Source of the DNA: Mesorhizobium_G sp050247155
GTDB lineage: Bacteria > Pseudomonadota > Alphaproteobacteria > Rhizobiales > Rhizobiaceae
Reading direction: 5' to 3'
Assembly (NCBI GenBank): GCA_050247155.1
Contig: JBFWUS010000005.1
Location: 1 to 64,000, forward strand
DNA: 64,000 nucleotides
Shown: one piece after another, positions 7,411 to 17,025 of the stretch
Position numbering within the stretch: the stretch's first letter is position 1
Layout: each line of letters starts with the position of its first letter
The notes under the pieces: model-generated
What the model was told of the DNA's origin: nothing
What the model saw: the letters and a program-made list of their open reading frames with translations, nothing else
Database searches by the model: none
Program-made: the position numbers and the translations under genes

Positions 7411-8963
7411 CACCCCTGCCCCTCGGTGGGTTCGACATAGCGTGGGAAGACGCCTTGCGGCGGCGGCAACGGCGTGCCGGGTGCCAAAGCATCAGCGTTG
7501 CCGACATTGGCGAAAGTCCGCTTGTCGGCCGGCACGGCAAGAAGGTCCAGCAGCTTGGCTGTCGAACCCGGCATAGCCGGCTGCGCCAGGATGGCGACCC
7601 GCCGCACGGTTTCGGCTGTCGTCCACAGCACCGTTTCCATGCGTGCAGGATCGGTCTTCTTCAGCGCCCAAGGCTCCTGACCGGCAAAATAGCGGTCGGC
7701 CTCGGCGACGACGTCGAAGATCGCCGCGAGTGCCGCGTGGATCTTCTGGTCGGCCATCGCTCCCCGGGCTGTCTCCAGCGCTGCAGCCGCCTGGTCGAGC
7801 AGTGCATAGTCCGCTGCCGTTGCCTCGCCGCGCGTCGGAACCTTGCCGCCACAGTTCTTGGCGATCATCGACAGCGAGCGCTGTGCCAGATTGCCGAGCC
7901 CGTTGGCGAGATCGGCGTTGGTGCGCGCCACGATCGCCTCATGGCTGTAGCTGCCATCCTGACCGAACGGCACTTCGCGCATGAAATAATAGCGCACCTG
8001 GTCGAGCCCGTAGTGCTCCACCAGCGCGAACGGATCGACGACATTGCCGACAGACTTCGACATCTTTTCCCCTTTGTTGAAGAGGAAGCCATGCGCGAAG
8101 ACGCGCTTCGGCAAGGCGATGCCCGCCGACATCAGGAAGGCCGGCCAGTAGACCGCGTGGAAGCGGATAATGTCCTTGCCGATGACGTGGATGTTTGCCG
8201 GCCAGAACGACCATTTCTCTGCATTTTCATCAGGATAGCCGGCACCGGTGATGTAGTTCGTCAGCGCATCGACCCACACATACATGACGTGCTTCTCATC
8301 GCCGGGCACCGGCACGCCCCAGTTGAAGGTGGAGCGCGAGATCGACAGATCGCGCAGGCCGGACTTCACAAAGCTGATGATTTCGTTGCGCCGCTCGGCT
8401 GGAAGGATGAAATCCGGATACGCCTCGTAGTGTGCGAGGAGTTTGTCCTGATAGGCGGACAGCCGGAAGAAATAGGTCTGCTCCTCGTTCCATTCGACCG
8501 GCGAGCCGAGCGGTTCGCGGCGAATGCCGTCCTCGCCGACGGTCGTCTCGGACTCGTCGAAATAGGCTTCCTGCCGCACCGAATACCAGCCGGCATAGCT
8601 GTCGAGATAGATGTCGCCATTCTTCGCCATCGCCTCCCAGATTGCTTGGCTGGCGCGATAGTGGCGTGGCTCGGTGGTGCGGATGTATTGGTCGTAGGAC
8701 GCGCCCAGCATATCGTCCATCTGCCGGAAGATCGCCGAGTTGCGGTCGGCCAGTTCCTTCGGCGTGATGCCTTCGGCCTGGGCGTTCTGCTGCATTTTGA
8801 GCCCGTGCTCATCCGTGCCGGTCAGGAAGAACACGTCCTTGCCGTCAAGGCGCTGAAAGCGCGCCAGAACGTCGGTCGCGATCACATTATAGGCGTGGCC
8901 GATATGCGGCTTACCGTTGGGATAAAAGATCGGCGTGGTGAGGTAGAATTTTTCGCGTGCCAT
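7410..8963 (-). CDS. metG: Methionyl-tRNA synthetase
   Basis: Class I aminoacyl-tRNA synthetase charging tRNA-Met; 517 residues, the short form without the C-terminal tRNA-binding domain. The ATP-binding HIGH signature is PHIGH at residues 19-23 and KMSKS is present in GEKMSKSVGN near residue 300. The start at 8963 (MAREKFYLTTP) matches the family N-terminus. It lies 79 bp after holB and overlaps tatD by one base. Confidence 0.97.
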   Translation of the reverse strand: MAREKFYLTTPIFYPNGKPHIGHAYNVIATDVLARFQRLDGKDVFFLTGTDEHGLKMQQNAQAEGITPKELADRNSAIFRQMDDMLGASYDQYIRTTEPRHYRASQAIWEAMAKNGDIYLDSYAGWYSVRQEAYFDESETTVGEDGIRREPLGSPVEWNEEQTYFFRLSAYQDKLLAHYEAYPDFILPAERRNEIISFVKSGLRDLSISRSTFNWGVPVPGDEKHVMYVWVDALTNYITGAGYPDENAEKWSFWPANIHVIGKDIIRFHAVYWPAFLMSAGIALPKRVFAHGFLFNKGEKMSKSVGNVVDPFALVEHYGLDQVRYYFMREVPFGQDGSYSHEAIVARTNADLANGLGNLAQRSLSMIAKNCGGKVPTRGEATAADYALLDQAAAALETARGAMADQKIHAALAAIFDVVAEADRYFAGQEPWALKKTDPARMETVLWTTAETVRRVAILAQPAMPGSTAKLLDLLAVPADKRTFANVGNADALAPGTPLPPPQGVFPRYVEPTEGQG

Positions 8964-9042
8964 GGTCGTGCCGTCGAAGTCGTGAAATGAGAATAGGGTT
9001 TTAGGGCCGGCTATGAAAGCAGCGCTGCCGGAGCGGGCCGCT

Positions 9043-10119
9043 TCACATTCGCCCGCCGGATTGCGCCCCGGTGGAGCGCATGACGGCATTCAAACGGTTG
9101 ATCATCGTCAAGGCGTGCTGCTTCTGATCGAGATTATAGGTTTCCGTCTCCGATATCGCGATCCGCGCCTCCTGCCAAGCGCTGGAAAGTTGGTTGGCGC
9201 GGGCAAGATGGCCAGCCACGGCAGCGTCCGAGGCGGCTTCGGCCAAAAGCTGGAGCGCGCGCTCGTTGAACATTTCAAAGGGCACGGCCCGGTCGCGGCC
9301 ACTGACGGCATCCGCCAGCTTGTGCGCCTTGGCGACGTCGAGCGCCGGCAGGCCGATCAGTTCATCGACGGCTGCGGCGATCTCCAGCCCGCCATACTGC
9401 GTGAGCAGGATGGCGTTGCGCACACTTCCGCCGGCACGGGCCGCCAGCGCATCGAGTTCAGGACCGTCGACGACCGCCCCATCTTCGAACGAGACTAGCG
9501 CCTGTTTGAGATCGTCGTCGCTCAACGGACCAAGCCGCACCGTTTGACTGCGGGACCGGATCGTCGGCAGCATGGCCCCGATCGAATGGACGATCAGCAC
9601 GAACACCGTCTTCGCTGGCGGCTCCTCGAGGTTCTTCAGCAAGGCATTGGCCGCATTGGTGTTCATATCGTCTGCCGGATCGACGATGACCACCCGCCAA
9701 CCGCCGTCATGGGCGGTCATGGAGAGGAAACGGTTGACCTTGCGGATCTCGTCCACCGTCACGACGGTCTTGAAGCCTTTGGTGCGCTCGTTCACGGGGC
9801 GTGTGAGATGCAGCACTGAAGGGTGCGCCCCGCTCGCGACCTGGCGGAAAATGGAGGACGCAGGGTCGGGCGAGCCGATGTCCCGTACGGAAGCCGGGTC
9901 GGGGTTCTTGAGTAGCAGATTGGCGAGATGAAAGGCCAACGTGGCCTTGCCGATGCCCTGCGGCCCAGCAAAGATCAACGCATGCGGCATCTTGCCGGCG
10001 CGCAGCGCTCCAGCCAGCATGGATTTCGCTTCCGCGTGTCCGAATAGAAGCGGGTTTTCCGCCGGTTCCGGGATGCCGTCCAGCGTATCGTGTTGTTCCG
10101 GGGCAAGGCGCTCGAACAT
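9043..10119 (-). CDS. holB: DNA polymerase III subunit delta'
   Basis: A clamp-loader subunit of 358 residues. A Walker A-like GPQGIGKAT lies at residues 52-60, followed by the AAA+ core (VDEIRKVNRFLS, LLKNLEEPP with the arginine-finger region after it) and a C-terminal collar domain. The ATG overlaps the tmk stop as TGATG, the usual arrangement in alphaproteobacteria. Confidence 0.93.
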   Translation of the reverse strand: MFERLAPEQHDTLDGIPEPAENPLLFGHAEAKSMLAGALRAGKMPHALIFAGPQGIGKATLAFHLANLLLKNPDPASVRDIGSPDPASSIFRQVASGAHPSVLHLTRPVNERTKGFKTVVTVDEIRKVNRFLSMTAHDGGWRVVIVDPADDMNTNAANALLKNLEEPPAKTVFVLIVHSIGAMLPTIRSRSQTVRLGPLSDDDLKQALVSFEDGAVVDGPELDALAARAGGSVRNAILLTQYGGLEIAAAVDELIGLPALDVAKAHKLADAVSGRDRAVPFEMFNERALQLLAEAASDAAVAGHLARANQLSSAWQEARIAISETETYNLDQKQHALTMINRLNAVMRSTGAQSGGRM

Positions 10120-10790
10120 CAGGACAACGCGTCTTCAACTTGGTCGGCAGTCGGTGGGGCGAGAGCCGCGAAGACGGCCTCCGTGATGGAATCTTCAACC
10201 ATGTCGACCGGTTGCGACGCATCGATGATCACACAACGCTGCGGCTCTTGTTCCGCGATGGCCAGGAAGGCGGCGCGGCGGCGCTCGTGGATGTCCAGTG
10301 TCTCCTTCTCGAAACGGTCGGCGCCCTCCCCCTCGTCACGCCGCGCGACCGCGCGTCTCAGGCCCTCGGCGGGGTCGAGATCAAGGATGATGGTAAGGTC
10401 CGGCATCATGCCGTTGATGGCGACACGCTCGATTTCGGCCATCAGGGCCGGATCGAGCCCGCCGGTCACGCCTTGATAGACGCGTGACGAATCGATGAAG
10501 CGATCACACAGCACGATTTCGCCGCGCTGCACCGCCGGCCTGATGACCTGCTCGACATGGTCCGATCGCGCGGCCGCAAAGAGGATCGCTTCCATTTCCG
10601 GTCCAAACGGCTCAGCCGCGCCGGACAACAGCACATGCCGAACGGCCTCCGCCCCCGGTGAACCACCGGGCTCGCGCGTCACCACCACCGAATAACCCTT
10701 CGCGCGCAACCGCGCGCCCAGGCGCTGGATCTGGGACGACTTGCCGGCCCCTTCCCCGCCCTCGAAAGTGATGAAAAATCCGCGCGCCAC
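10119..10790 (-). CDS. tmk: Thymidylate kinase
   Basis: Phosphorylates dTMP to dTDP. P-loop EGGEGAGKS near residues 10-18, TREPGGSPGAE substrate loop, DRF motif (LCDRFIDSS) and LID-region arginines (RRAVARRDEG). The GTG at 10790 gives the usual N-terminus (ARGFFITFEGG) and 223 residues. The frame is open upstream to an ATG at 10859, but those extra 23 residues do not resemble the family. Coupled by overlap to holB. Confidence 0.94.
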   Translation of the reverse strand: MARGFFITFEGGEGAGKSSQIQRLGARLRAKGYSVVVTREPGGSPGAEAVRHVLLSGAAEPFGPEMEAILFAAARSDHVEQVIRPAVQRGEIVLCDRFIDSSRVYQGVTGGLDPALMAEIERVAINGMMPDLTIILDLDPAEGLRRAVARRDEGEGADRFEKETLDIHERRRAAFLAIAEQEPQRCVIIDASQPVDMVEDSITEAVFAALAPPTADQVEDALS

Positions 10791-10871
10791 ATTCGATCCA
10801 GACCGCGACCGTATGCTGGTCGCCGAGGCCGTCATAGAAGCCGCACCCAACGATGGCAACCTTGGATGAGC

Positions 10872-12026
10872 TTACCGCAACCAGCCGATGGCCAGTTCCC
10901 GCACGGCCGCCCAGGCGCGCTGATGGAAAGACCCGGCGCCCACATCGGCCGCTGCGTAAAGCGGGGTTTCCTGGGTGAGCGTATCGCCAAGCCAGACATT
11001 CAACGAGCCGATCTGGTCGCCTTGCTTGATCGGAGCCACGACCGGTCCTTGATAGACGATGCGGGCGGCCAGCTTCTCGTCGGCGTTGCGTGGCAGGGGG
11101 ATCGCGATCGGACCCTTGGCGCGTACAGGCACGGACGTCGCGTCGCCGCCAAAGACTGCAACCGAGCCGATCGTGTCCTCGGCCGAAAACAGCGGCGTCC
11201 TGGAGAAGCCGACCATGCCCCATTCCAGCAATTTTCGCGCCTCGTCGGCTCGCTCCTTGTCGCTTGCCATGCCGCTCATGGCAAGAAAAACCCGCGTGCC
11301 GCCGGATTCGGCCGACCCGACGATGGCGTAACCGGAAGCCTCGGTGAAGCCGGTCTTCATGCCGTCGGCGCCGATCTTCATCGCCAGCAACGGGTTGCGG
11401 TTGCGCTGGGTGATCTTGTTCCAGGTGAAGTCGGGCTCGGCATAGATGCGGTAGAATTCCGGATAGGTGCGCCAGATATGCATGCCCAGCATGGCCAGTT
11501 CACGCACGGTCACCACTTGCCCGTCGGCCGGCAGCCCTGTCGGGTTCTTGAAGATCGACTTTTTGAGACCGATTGCCGAGGCCCGCCTGTTCATCTCGGC
11601 CGCGAATTTTTCCTCCGATCCGGTCATGCCTTCAGCAATGATGATCGCGCCGTCATTGGCGGATTGGATGATGACGCCGCGGATCAGGTCTTCCATACGG
11701 ATACTGGATTTCAGCTTGGCGAACATGGTGGAGCCGCCCGATGGCGCGCCGCCGGTGCGCCAGGCGTGCTCGCTGACGGTGTATTCCTGATTGAGCGAAA
11801 CCTTGCCCTCCTTGAGTGCATAGAAGACCGTCTCCATCGTCATCAGCTTGGCGAGCGACGCGGGTGGTATCAGGTCGTCGGCGTTCTTGGAAAAGAGGAT
11901 AGTGCCGGAGGTCGCATCGATCATGAAGGCCTGCTTGGCCTTGGTTTCAAAAGGCGCGGCGCGCGCCGGGCCGGCCACAAAGCTCAGTGCAATCAGGAGG
12001 GCGACAAGCATCCACCGCTTAGCCAT
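10872..12026 (-). CDS. D-alanyl-D-alanine carboxypeptidase (PBP5/6-like, S11)
   Basis: Trims the terminal D-Ala of peptidoglycan stem peptides in the periplasm. The 384-residue protein has a signal peptide (residues 1-23, ending GPARA), then SxxK as SLAK at 57-60, SxN as SAN at 122-124 and KTG at 224-226. A PBP5 C-terminal domain follows, including a likely amphipathic membrane anchor at the end. It lies upstream of tmk on the same strand with a short gap. Confidence 0.94.
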   Translation of the reverse strand: MAKRWMLVALLIALSFVAGPARAAPFETKAKQAFMIDATSGTILFSKNADDLIPPASLAKLMTMETVFYALKEGKVSLNQEYTVSEHAWRTGGAPSGGSTMFAKLKSSIRMEDLIRGVIIQSANDGAIIIAEGMTGSEEKFAAEMNRRASAIGLKKSIFKNPTGLPADGQVVTVRELAMLGMHIWRTYPEFYRIYAEPDFTWNKITQRNRNPLLAMKIGADGMKTGFTEASGYAIVGSAESGGTRVFLAMSGMASDKERADEARKLLEWGMVGFSRTPLFSAEDTIGSVAVFGGDATSVPVRAKGPIAIPLPRNADEKLAARIVYQGPVVAPIKQGDQIGSLNVWLGDTLTQETPLYAAADVGAGSFHQRAWAAVRELAIGWLR

Positions 12027-12102
12027 GACACGACCACCTCCCCGTGGCGCGGTTCAAGACCGTTAGACCTGTAGCGAGTTTGAAAGCGCGAATCGGCTGG
12101 CG

Positions 12103-13263
12103 TCAATCGTGGATTGTCATCGCGCCGTCGGCGCCTACATCCCATGCGGCGCGCAACATGTCGTCCACCACGTAACGGCCATCGGCATGGAGGTTGACGG
12201 TACGCCAGGTCTTGCCGTCGGCATCCGCCGTCTCGATCTCGACGCGGCCGAATGCCGTGAGCTTGCCGGCGAGAGCATTCGCTTCGTCAGCCGCCTCGAA
12301 CGAGCCGACCATGACATAGTTTTGGAGGTCCGGCTGCTTCCAGGATGTCGCGCCGTTTTCCAACGAGGCAAATGGCGTCAGCCGCGACAGATTGGTGTCC
12401 GCTGCATAACCCAACGTCGCCAAAGCGAGGGACGGCTCGCCGTCCGGCCGCGGCGCGGCGATCGGCGCGATATCAGGCAAGGTTATGCCGTCGAAGCTAG
12501 AAGGCGCCGCCGCGAGCACCGCGCCACCGGTATTGCTCAATTCTCCCGGAAAGGCCGGCGCGGCGATGTCGCCATTCGGCGTCGGGCCATTCATGGCGAT
12601 CATCACGCCGGTCGGTAGACCGTCTGACGCTGGATCGCCTGCGCCGGGACGATACGATGCCAGCAAGAACTGGTCGTCGCGGCCTTCAAGTGGTGCGCGA
12701 CCGACATATTCGACCTTCACATCGGCAATGCCGCTGTGCGCATAGTCCAGCATTTCGGCGGCCTTGCGCGACAGGTCGATGATACGGCCATGCGCGTAAG
12801 GGCCGCGATCATTCACGCGCACGATGACCGAAGACCCGTTTTTCCGGTTGGTCACACGCGCATAGCTGGGCAGCGGCATGGTCGGATGCGCCGCCGTCAA
12901 ATGCGTCATGTCATAGATTTCGCCATTAGCGGTCAGGCGGCCGTGGAAGGCGTCACCATACCAGGAGGCCGCACCGACCTTTTTGTACGACTTGTCTTCC
13001 TTCGGATAATACCATTTGCCGCGCACCTGATAAGGCTGGCCCAACTGATCGCGGCCGCCGCCGCGCGGCAGGTTCGAGCGCAGATGGCTGACGCGCGGGC
13101 TGGCTTTGACGCCATATTCCTTCTCGGAAAAATATTCCTTGGAGCGCAGCTTCTTGGCGATCATCGGCTTCGGGCCGGACGAGGAGCAGGAAGCAAGAAA
13201 GGCTGCGGACAAGGCGACGAGCGACACGGCAAGAAGGCGGCGGGAACCCGTCGATGCTTTCAT
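12103..13263 (-). CDS. rlpA: RlpA-like septal lytic transglycosylase lipoprotein with SPOR-like tail
   Basis: A 386-residue lipoprotein. Starting at ATG 13263 it has a lipobox LASC with Cys26. The double-psi beta-barrel spans about 95-175 (GAASWYGDAFHG, AAHPTMPLPS, VNDRGPYAHGR), keeping the H and D that are catalytic in Pseudomonas RlpA. The C-terminal 70 residues (YVMVGSFEAADEANAL) look like a SPOR domain that binds denuded septal glycan. An in-frame start 10 codons upstream would spoil the signal peptide. Confidence 0.9.
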   Translation of the reverse strand: MKASTGSRRLLAVSLVALSAAFLASCSSSGPKPMIAKKLRSKEYFSEKEYGVKASPRVSHLRSNLPRGGGRDQLGQPYQVRGKWYYPKEDKSYKKVGAASWYGDAFHGRLTANGEIYDMTHLTAAHPTMPLPSYARVTNRKNGSSVIVRVNDRGPYAHGRIIDLSRKAAEMLDYAHSGIADVKVEYVGRAPLEGRDDQFLLASYRPGAGDPASDGLPTGVMIAMNGPTPNGDIAAPAFPGELSNTGGAVLAAAPSSFDGITLPDIAPIAAPRPDGEPSLALATLGYAADTNLSRLTPFASLENGATSWKQPDLQNYVMVGSFEAADEANALAGKLTAFGRVEIETADADGKTWRTVNLHADGRYVVDDMLRAAWDVGADGAMTIHD

Positions 13264-13502
13264 GTCCAGATAATCCCGCGCCCCAAAAACCATGCTGCCA
13301 CGCTGGGCGCGGCTACCCCTGCCGCTATGATTACGACAGGAACCTTTATCAGTGGTTAGCCGAATATGTCAGGAAATCGGCAAGATTGCGGCGGCATCGC
13401 GCCACCAGCTAGCGGGCGATTTGCCGCGATGCGCTTGAGGCCGATCGAACGCGACATGCTTTAAGTTGCGTCGACGGCAATTTTTCAAGCCTGCCGATCC
13501 CC

Positions 13503-13688
13503 CTAGCCCGACCGACCGGCGACGCAGTCCTCGCGCTGGTCGGGCTGTCGGGTTTGCTGGCAAAGCTGGTCCGCCGTGTCGGGCAAAACCTTGACGGCGC
13601 GCACCATGCCGCCGCAGCCGGCCAGAAGCGGCATGATCACGGGCAGTAGCATAAGCGATTTGAGCGCTGATCTCATCTCGATTGACAT
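13503..13688 (-). CDS. Small putative lipoprotein
   Basis: A 61-residue product, or 57 from the second Met, with a short charged start, a hydrophobic stretch (LMLLPVIMPLLAGC) and a lipobox LAGC, then a hydrophilic tail with three further Cys. No family is recognised. It sits alone between rlpA and tRNA-Ser. Small lipoproteins of this shape are common and hard to confirm from a single genome. Confidence 0.5.
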   Translation of the reverse strand: MSIEMRSALKSLMLLPVIMPLLAGCGGMVRAVKVLPDTADQLCQQTRQPDQREDCVAGRSG

Positions 13689-13919
13689 AAAGGCGCCGGC
13701 AGCAGTCTGCCAACAGGAAGGTGGAGAGGTCCGAGCGGCTGGTCAATTCGTCCGGGCGGCTTTTCGCGCATTTCACCAGGACAATGGGATCACTGCCCGC
13801 CGTAGTTGACGTGCCCCTTGCTGGCGCACTACAGGAGGTGCACCGCCAACTGTCCGTCGATGCCAATCGAAGCAGAAGCAGTCGGTTGCGAATGTCCTAA
13901 GTGATTGAAAAATTACCAC

Positions 13920-14009
13920 GGAGGGATGGCCGAGCGGTTTAAGGCACCGGTCTTGAAAACCGGCGTGGGCGCGAGTCCACCGTGGGTTCGAATCCCACTC
14001 CCTCCGCCA
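13920..14009 (+). tRNA. tRNA-Ser (UGA)
   Basis: The acceptor stem GGAGGGA pairs with TCCCTCC at 13999-14005, followed by discriminator G and an encoded CCA. The anticodon loop CTTGAAA gives anticodon TGA. A long variable arm, as required for a class II serine tRNA, lies between the anticodon and T arms. Confidence 0.96.
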
Positions 14010-14024
14010 CGCGGCATTGTGTGA

Positions 14025-14441
14025 CTACTTGTTGCGTCGCGGCTTCTTCTTGCCACTGGGCTTTCGACCCAAGCCGACCTGTTTTGCAAGTTCGGAGCGC
14101 TTGGTGGCGTAGGTCGGCGCTACCATGGGGTAGTCCGCACCCAGTCGCCATTTAGAGCGGTATTCGTCGGGCGTGAGATGATGGTGTGTCATCAAATGGC
14201 GTTTCAGCGATTTGAAATGCTTGCCATCCTCCAGGCAGATGATGAAATCGTCGTGCACGGATCGTTTTGGGTTGACGGCCGGATTCTGAACACGCGGTTC
14301 GGGCTCCGATGACGGCGACAGGCGCGACAGCGCATCGCTGACATCAGCCACCAGTTTGGCGAGGTCGGATGTCGGCATCGAATTATGCCCCACATAGGCG
14401 GAAACGATGTCGGCGGTCAGTTCAAGGAGTGTGTCTTTCAT
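14025..14441 (-). CDS. MucR/Ros-family transcriptional regulator
   Basis: A 138-residue prokaryotic zinc-finger regulator; homologues control exopolysaccharide, motility and the cell cycle in rhizobia. The finger region runs from C69 to H87 (CLEDGKHFKSLKRHL). The second canonical Cys is Asp72, so ligands would be C69, D72, H82 and H86/87. The basic C-terminus (GKKKPRRNK) is typical. ATG 14441 has GGGGGA upstream; an upstream ATG at 14459 is less likely. It lies 15 bp from tRNA-Ser on the opposite strand. Confidence 0.92.
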   Translation of the reverse strand: MKDTLLELTADIVSAYVGHNSMPTSDLAKLVADVSDALSRLSPSSEPEPRVQNPAVNPKRSVHDDFIICLEDGKHFKSLKRHLMTHHHLTPDEYRSKWRLGADYPMVAPTYATKRSELAKQVGLGRKPSGKKKPRRNK

Positions 14442-14727
14442 GCTGTTTCCCCCAATCATTCGAATTCATAGGCAATGACATGGCGGGGAAATCGCTCGCG
14501 CGCAGTTCCTTGCGGATTCGACATCACTGAAAGCATCCGCCAAGGATAAAGCCGCGCTTGGCCGCCCGCTGCGCCAGCATGCTATCCTTGACTTAACGTC
14601 TTCCCGCCCACTTTTAGCATTACCTAAACTACGGGTGTCCGCAAGATGGTCTGTTTCGCAAGCCATTGGGGTCTTGAACCTCGGCGGATTGGGTGTCACA
14701 TGAGGCGTTTCAATCGAAGAGCCGGAT

Positions 14728-15555
14728 ATGGTCACCTACTTGGACGCCGATGTGGCGCCGCCCCGCAACACCGGTCAGATTAGACTTTATGGTGCCGACG
14801 CCTTTGCTCACATGCGCAAGGCGTGCCAGCTCACCGCGCAGTGCCTTGATGAACTGGCCGGCATGGTGCAACCCGGCGTGACAACCGCCGCGATTGACCG
14901 GTTCGTGTTCGAGTTCGGCATGGACCACAACGCGATGCCGGCGACGCTCAACTATCGCGGCTATCCGAAATCGTCCTGCACCTCGATCAACCACGTGGTC
15001 TGCCACGGCATCCCCGACGACAAGCCGCTGCGCGAGGGCGATATCGTCAACATCGACGTGACCTATGTCTTGGACGGCTGGCACGGCGATTCGAGCCGCA
15101 TGTATCCTGTCGGCCAGGTCAAGCGGGCGGCCGAGCGGCTGCTTGAGGTGACGCATGAGTGCCTGATGCGCGGCGTTGCAGCCGTGCGTCCGGGCGCGCG
15201 CACGGGCGCGATCGGCGCCGCCATCCAGTCCTATGCGGAAAAGGAACGCTGCTCGGTGGTGCGCGATTTCTGCGGCCATGGGGTCGGCATGCTGTTTCAC
15301 GACGCGCCGAACATCCTGCATTATGGCTCGGCGCATGAAGGCGTCGAGATGCGCGAAGGCATGATCTTTACCATTGAGCCGATGATCAATCTCGGCCGCC
15401 CACACGTGAAAGTGCTTTCGGATGGCTGGACGGCGGTGACGCGCGACCGCTCGCTGTCGGCGCAATATGAGCACACCGTGGGCGTGACCAAGGACGGCTG
15501 CGAAATCTTCACGCTGTCGCCTGGGGGCCTCGACCGTCCCGGTCTGCCCGCCTAA
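14728..15555 (+). CDS. map: Methionine aminopeptidase, type I
   Basis: Removes the initiator methionine from nascent proteins. The 275-residue protein has the five metal ligands D110, D121, H184, E217 and E248 and the substrate-pocket His93 (VCHGIP). The short N-terminus without an extension marks type I. The region 14442-14727 between it and the divergent mucR-like gene holds no gene I can see, only promoters. Confidence 0.95.
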   Translation: MVTYLDADVAPPRNTGQIRLYGADAFAHMRKACQLTAQCLDELAGMVQPGVTTAAIDRFVFEFGMDHNAMPATLNYRGYPKSSCTSINHVVCHGIPDDKPLREGDIVNIDVTYVLDGWHGDSSRMYPVGQVKRAAERLLEVTHECLMRGVAAVRPGARTGAIGAAIQSYAEKERCSVVRDFCGHGVGMLFHDAPNILHYGSAHEGVEMREGMIFTIEPMINLGRPHVKVLSDGWTAVTRDRSLSAQYEHTVGVTKDGCEIFTLSPGGLDRPGLPA

Positions 15556-15578
15556 GATCATCTCCGCGGCAAGCGGGG

Positions 15579-16352
15579 ATGAATATGGCCGACGAAGATG
15601 ATGAGCGCGGCTTTTTCGGTGACTTTCCATCAGCGCCGGTGGAGACGGCCGCGCGCAAAAGAAAACCGGTCGCCGAGGACAAGCCGCATTATCTCGGTCA
15701 CCGCCAGCGGCTGCGCGATCGCTTTCGCGAGGCTGGCCCCGCCGCCCTGCCCGACTATGAACTGCTTGAGCTTCTTCTGTTCCGCTCGATCCAGCGGGCA
15801 GACACCAAATCCACGGCAAAGGCGCTGATTGCCCGGTTCGGTTCGCTCGCGGAAGTGCTGGGCGCGCCGGAAAATCTTCTACGCGAGGTTTCCGGCGTCG
15901 GCGAAGCATCGGCCTCGGATCTGAAAATCGTCGCGGCTGCTGCGCAACGTATGGCGCGTGGGGCGATCAGTCAGCGGGAGCCACTGTCATCCTGGTCAGC
16001 GGTCCTCGATTATTGTCGCGCGGCGATGGCATTCGAGCAGCGCGAGCAATTCCGCATCCTGTTTCTGGACAAGAAGAACGGGCTGATCGCCGATGAGGTT
16101 CAGCAGATCGGAACCGTCGATCATACGCCGGTCTATCCGCGCGAAGTGATAAAGCGCGCGCTCGAACTGTCAGCAAGCGCCTTGATCCTGGTTCACAACC
16201 ACCCGTCAGGCGATCCGACGCCGTCACGCGCCGATATTGATATGACCAAAACGATCATCGCGACCGCCAAGCCGCTTGGCATCGTGGTCCAGGATCACAT
16301 CATCATCGGCAAGTCTGGTTTTGCGTCGATGAAAGGCATGATGCTGATCTAG
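15579..16352 (+). CDS. RadC family JAB-domain protein
   Basis: A 257-residue protein with an N-terminal helix-hairpin-helix region (VSGVGEASASDLK) and a C-terminal JAB/MPN metalloprotease-like domain containing HNHPSGDPTPSRAD at 206-219, the full zinc signature. Despite the name, a DNA-repair role for RadC is not established. It lies 23 bp after map, probably in one operon. The start may be the second Met (15585). Confidence 0.92.
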   Translation: MNMADEDDERGFFGDFPSAPVETAARKRKPVAEDKPHYLGHRQRLRDRFREAGPAALPDYELLELLLFRSIQRADTKSTAKALIARFGSLAEVLGAPENLLREVSGVGEASASDLKIVAAAAQRMARGAISQREPLSSWSAVLDYCRAAMAFEQREQFRILFLDKKNGLIADEVQQIGTVDHTPVYPREVIKRALELSASALILVHNHPSGDPTPSRADIDMTKTIIATAKPLGIVVQDHIIIGKSGFASMKGMMLI

Positions 16353-16385
16353 AATCAGCCCTCGAACTTAACTGCCGACAATCCC

Positions 16386-16802
16386 TCAATCGTCGCGATA
16401 AACCTTTTCGCGGCGCTCGTGGCGCTCCTGCGCTTCGATCGACAAGGTCGCGATCGGCCGGGCATCGAGACGCTTGAGCGAAATAGGCTCGCCGGTTTCC
16501 TCGCAATATCCGTAGGTGCCATCATCAATACGTTGCAACGCGGAGTCGATCTTGGCGATCAGTTTGCGTTGCCTATCGCGGGCCCGAAGCTCGATGGCGC
16601 GGTCGGTTTCTGACGAGGCACGATCGGCGAGATCGGGGTGGTTGGCGTTTTCCTGCTGCAGAATTTCGAGAGTTTCGCGAGCTTCTCTCAGTATGTCGTT
16701 CTTCCAGGCTACCAGCTTGCTTCTGAAGTAGGATTTCTGCCGTTCGTTCATGAACGGCTCGTCCTCGGAGGGGACGTAACTGGCATCAACGATATCGGTC
16801 AT
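16386..16802 (-). CDS. dksA: DksA-type RNA polymerase-binding regulator, degenerate zinc finger
   Basis: DksA binds the RNA polymerase secondary channel and works with ppGpp. The 138-residue protein has the coiled-coil region (about 30-92) with the acidic tip DLAD, and the finger region 97-124. Of the four zinc cysteines only C100 remains; the others are T103, S121 and A124. Loss of these cysteines is known among alphaproteobacterial DksA proteins. The start MTDIVDASY at 16802 is chosen over a longer open frame because it matches the family. Confidence 0.93.
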   Translation of the reverse strand: MTDIVDASYVPSEDEPFMNERQKSYFRSKLVAWKNDILREARETLEILQQENANHPDLADRASSETDRAIELRARDRQRKLIAKIDSALQRIDDGTYGYCEETGEPISLKRLDARPIATLSIEAQERHERREKVYRDD

Positions 16803-17025
16803 CGACTCACCCACTAAACCCCGAATTTGGGCGCCTATATAGGCGGGTGACAAAGGTGTCGCAAGCATCTTCGCCTCGCGATTTCGTGAGCGTTTTCCAC
16901 AGCGCCTGGTTGAGCAACGATTGCGTCGCAACTTTCCCCCTCCGCCAAATTGTCAGGTTTCGACCTGTTGCGCGGCGTTCGCGAGATGGCTACAGGGGAA
17001 AGAATTCGGCAATTGCGAGTGATCG

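Noticed and set aside
7398..8990. A 530-codon plus-strand open frame
   Set aside because: It is antisense to metG, lacks any recognisable domain, and reflects the GC-rich codon bias of the opposite strand.
13369..13866. A 165-codon minus-strand frame between rlpA and tRNA-Ser
   Set aside because: It overlaps a small lipoprotein frame with a much better signal sequence and has no domain itself.
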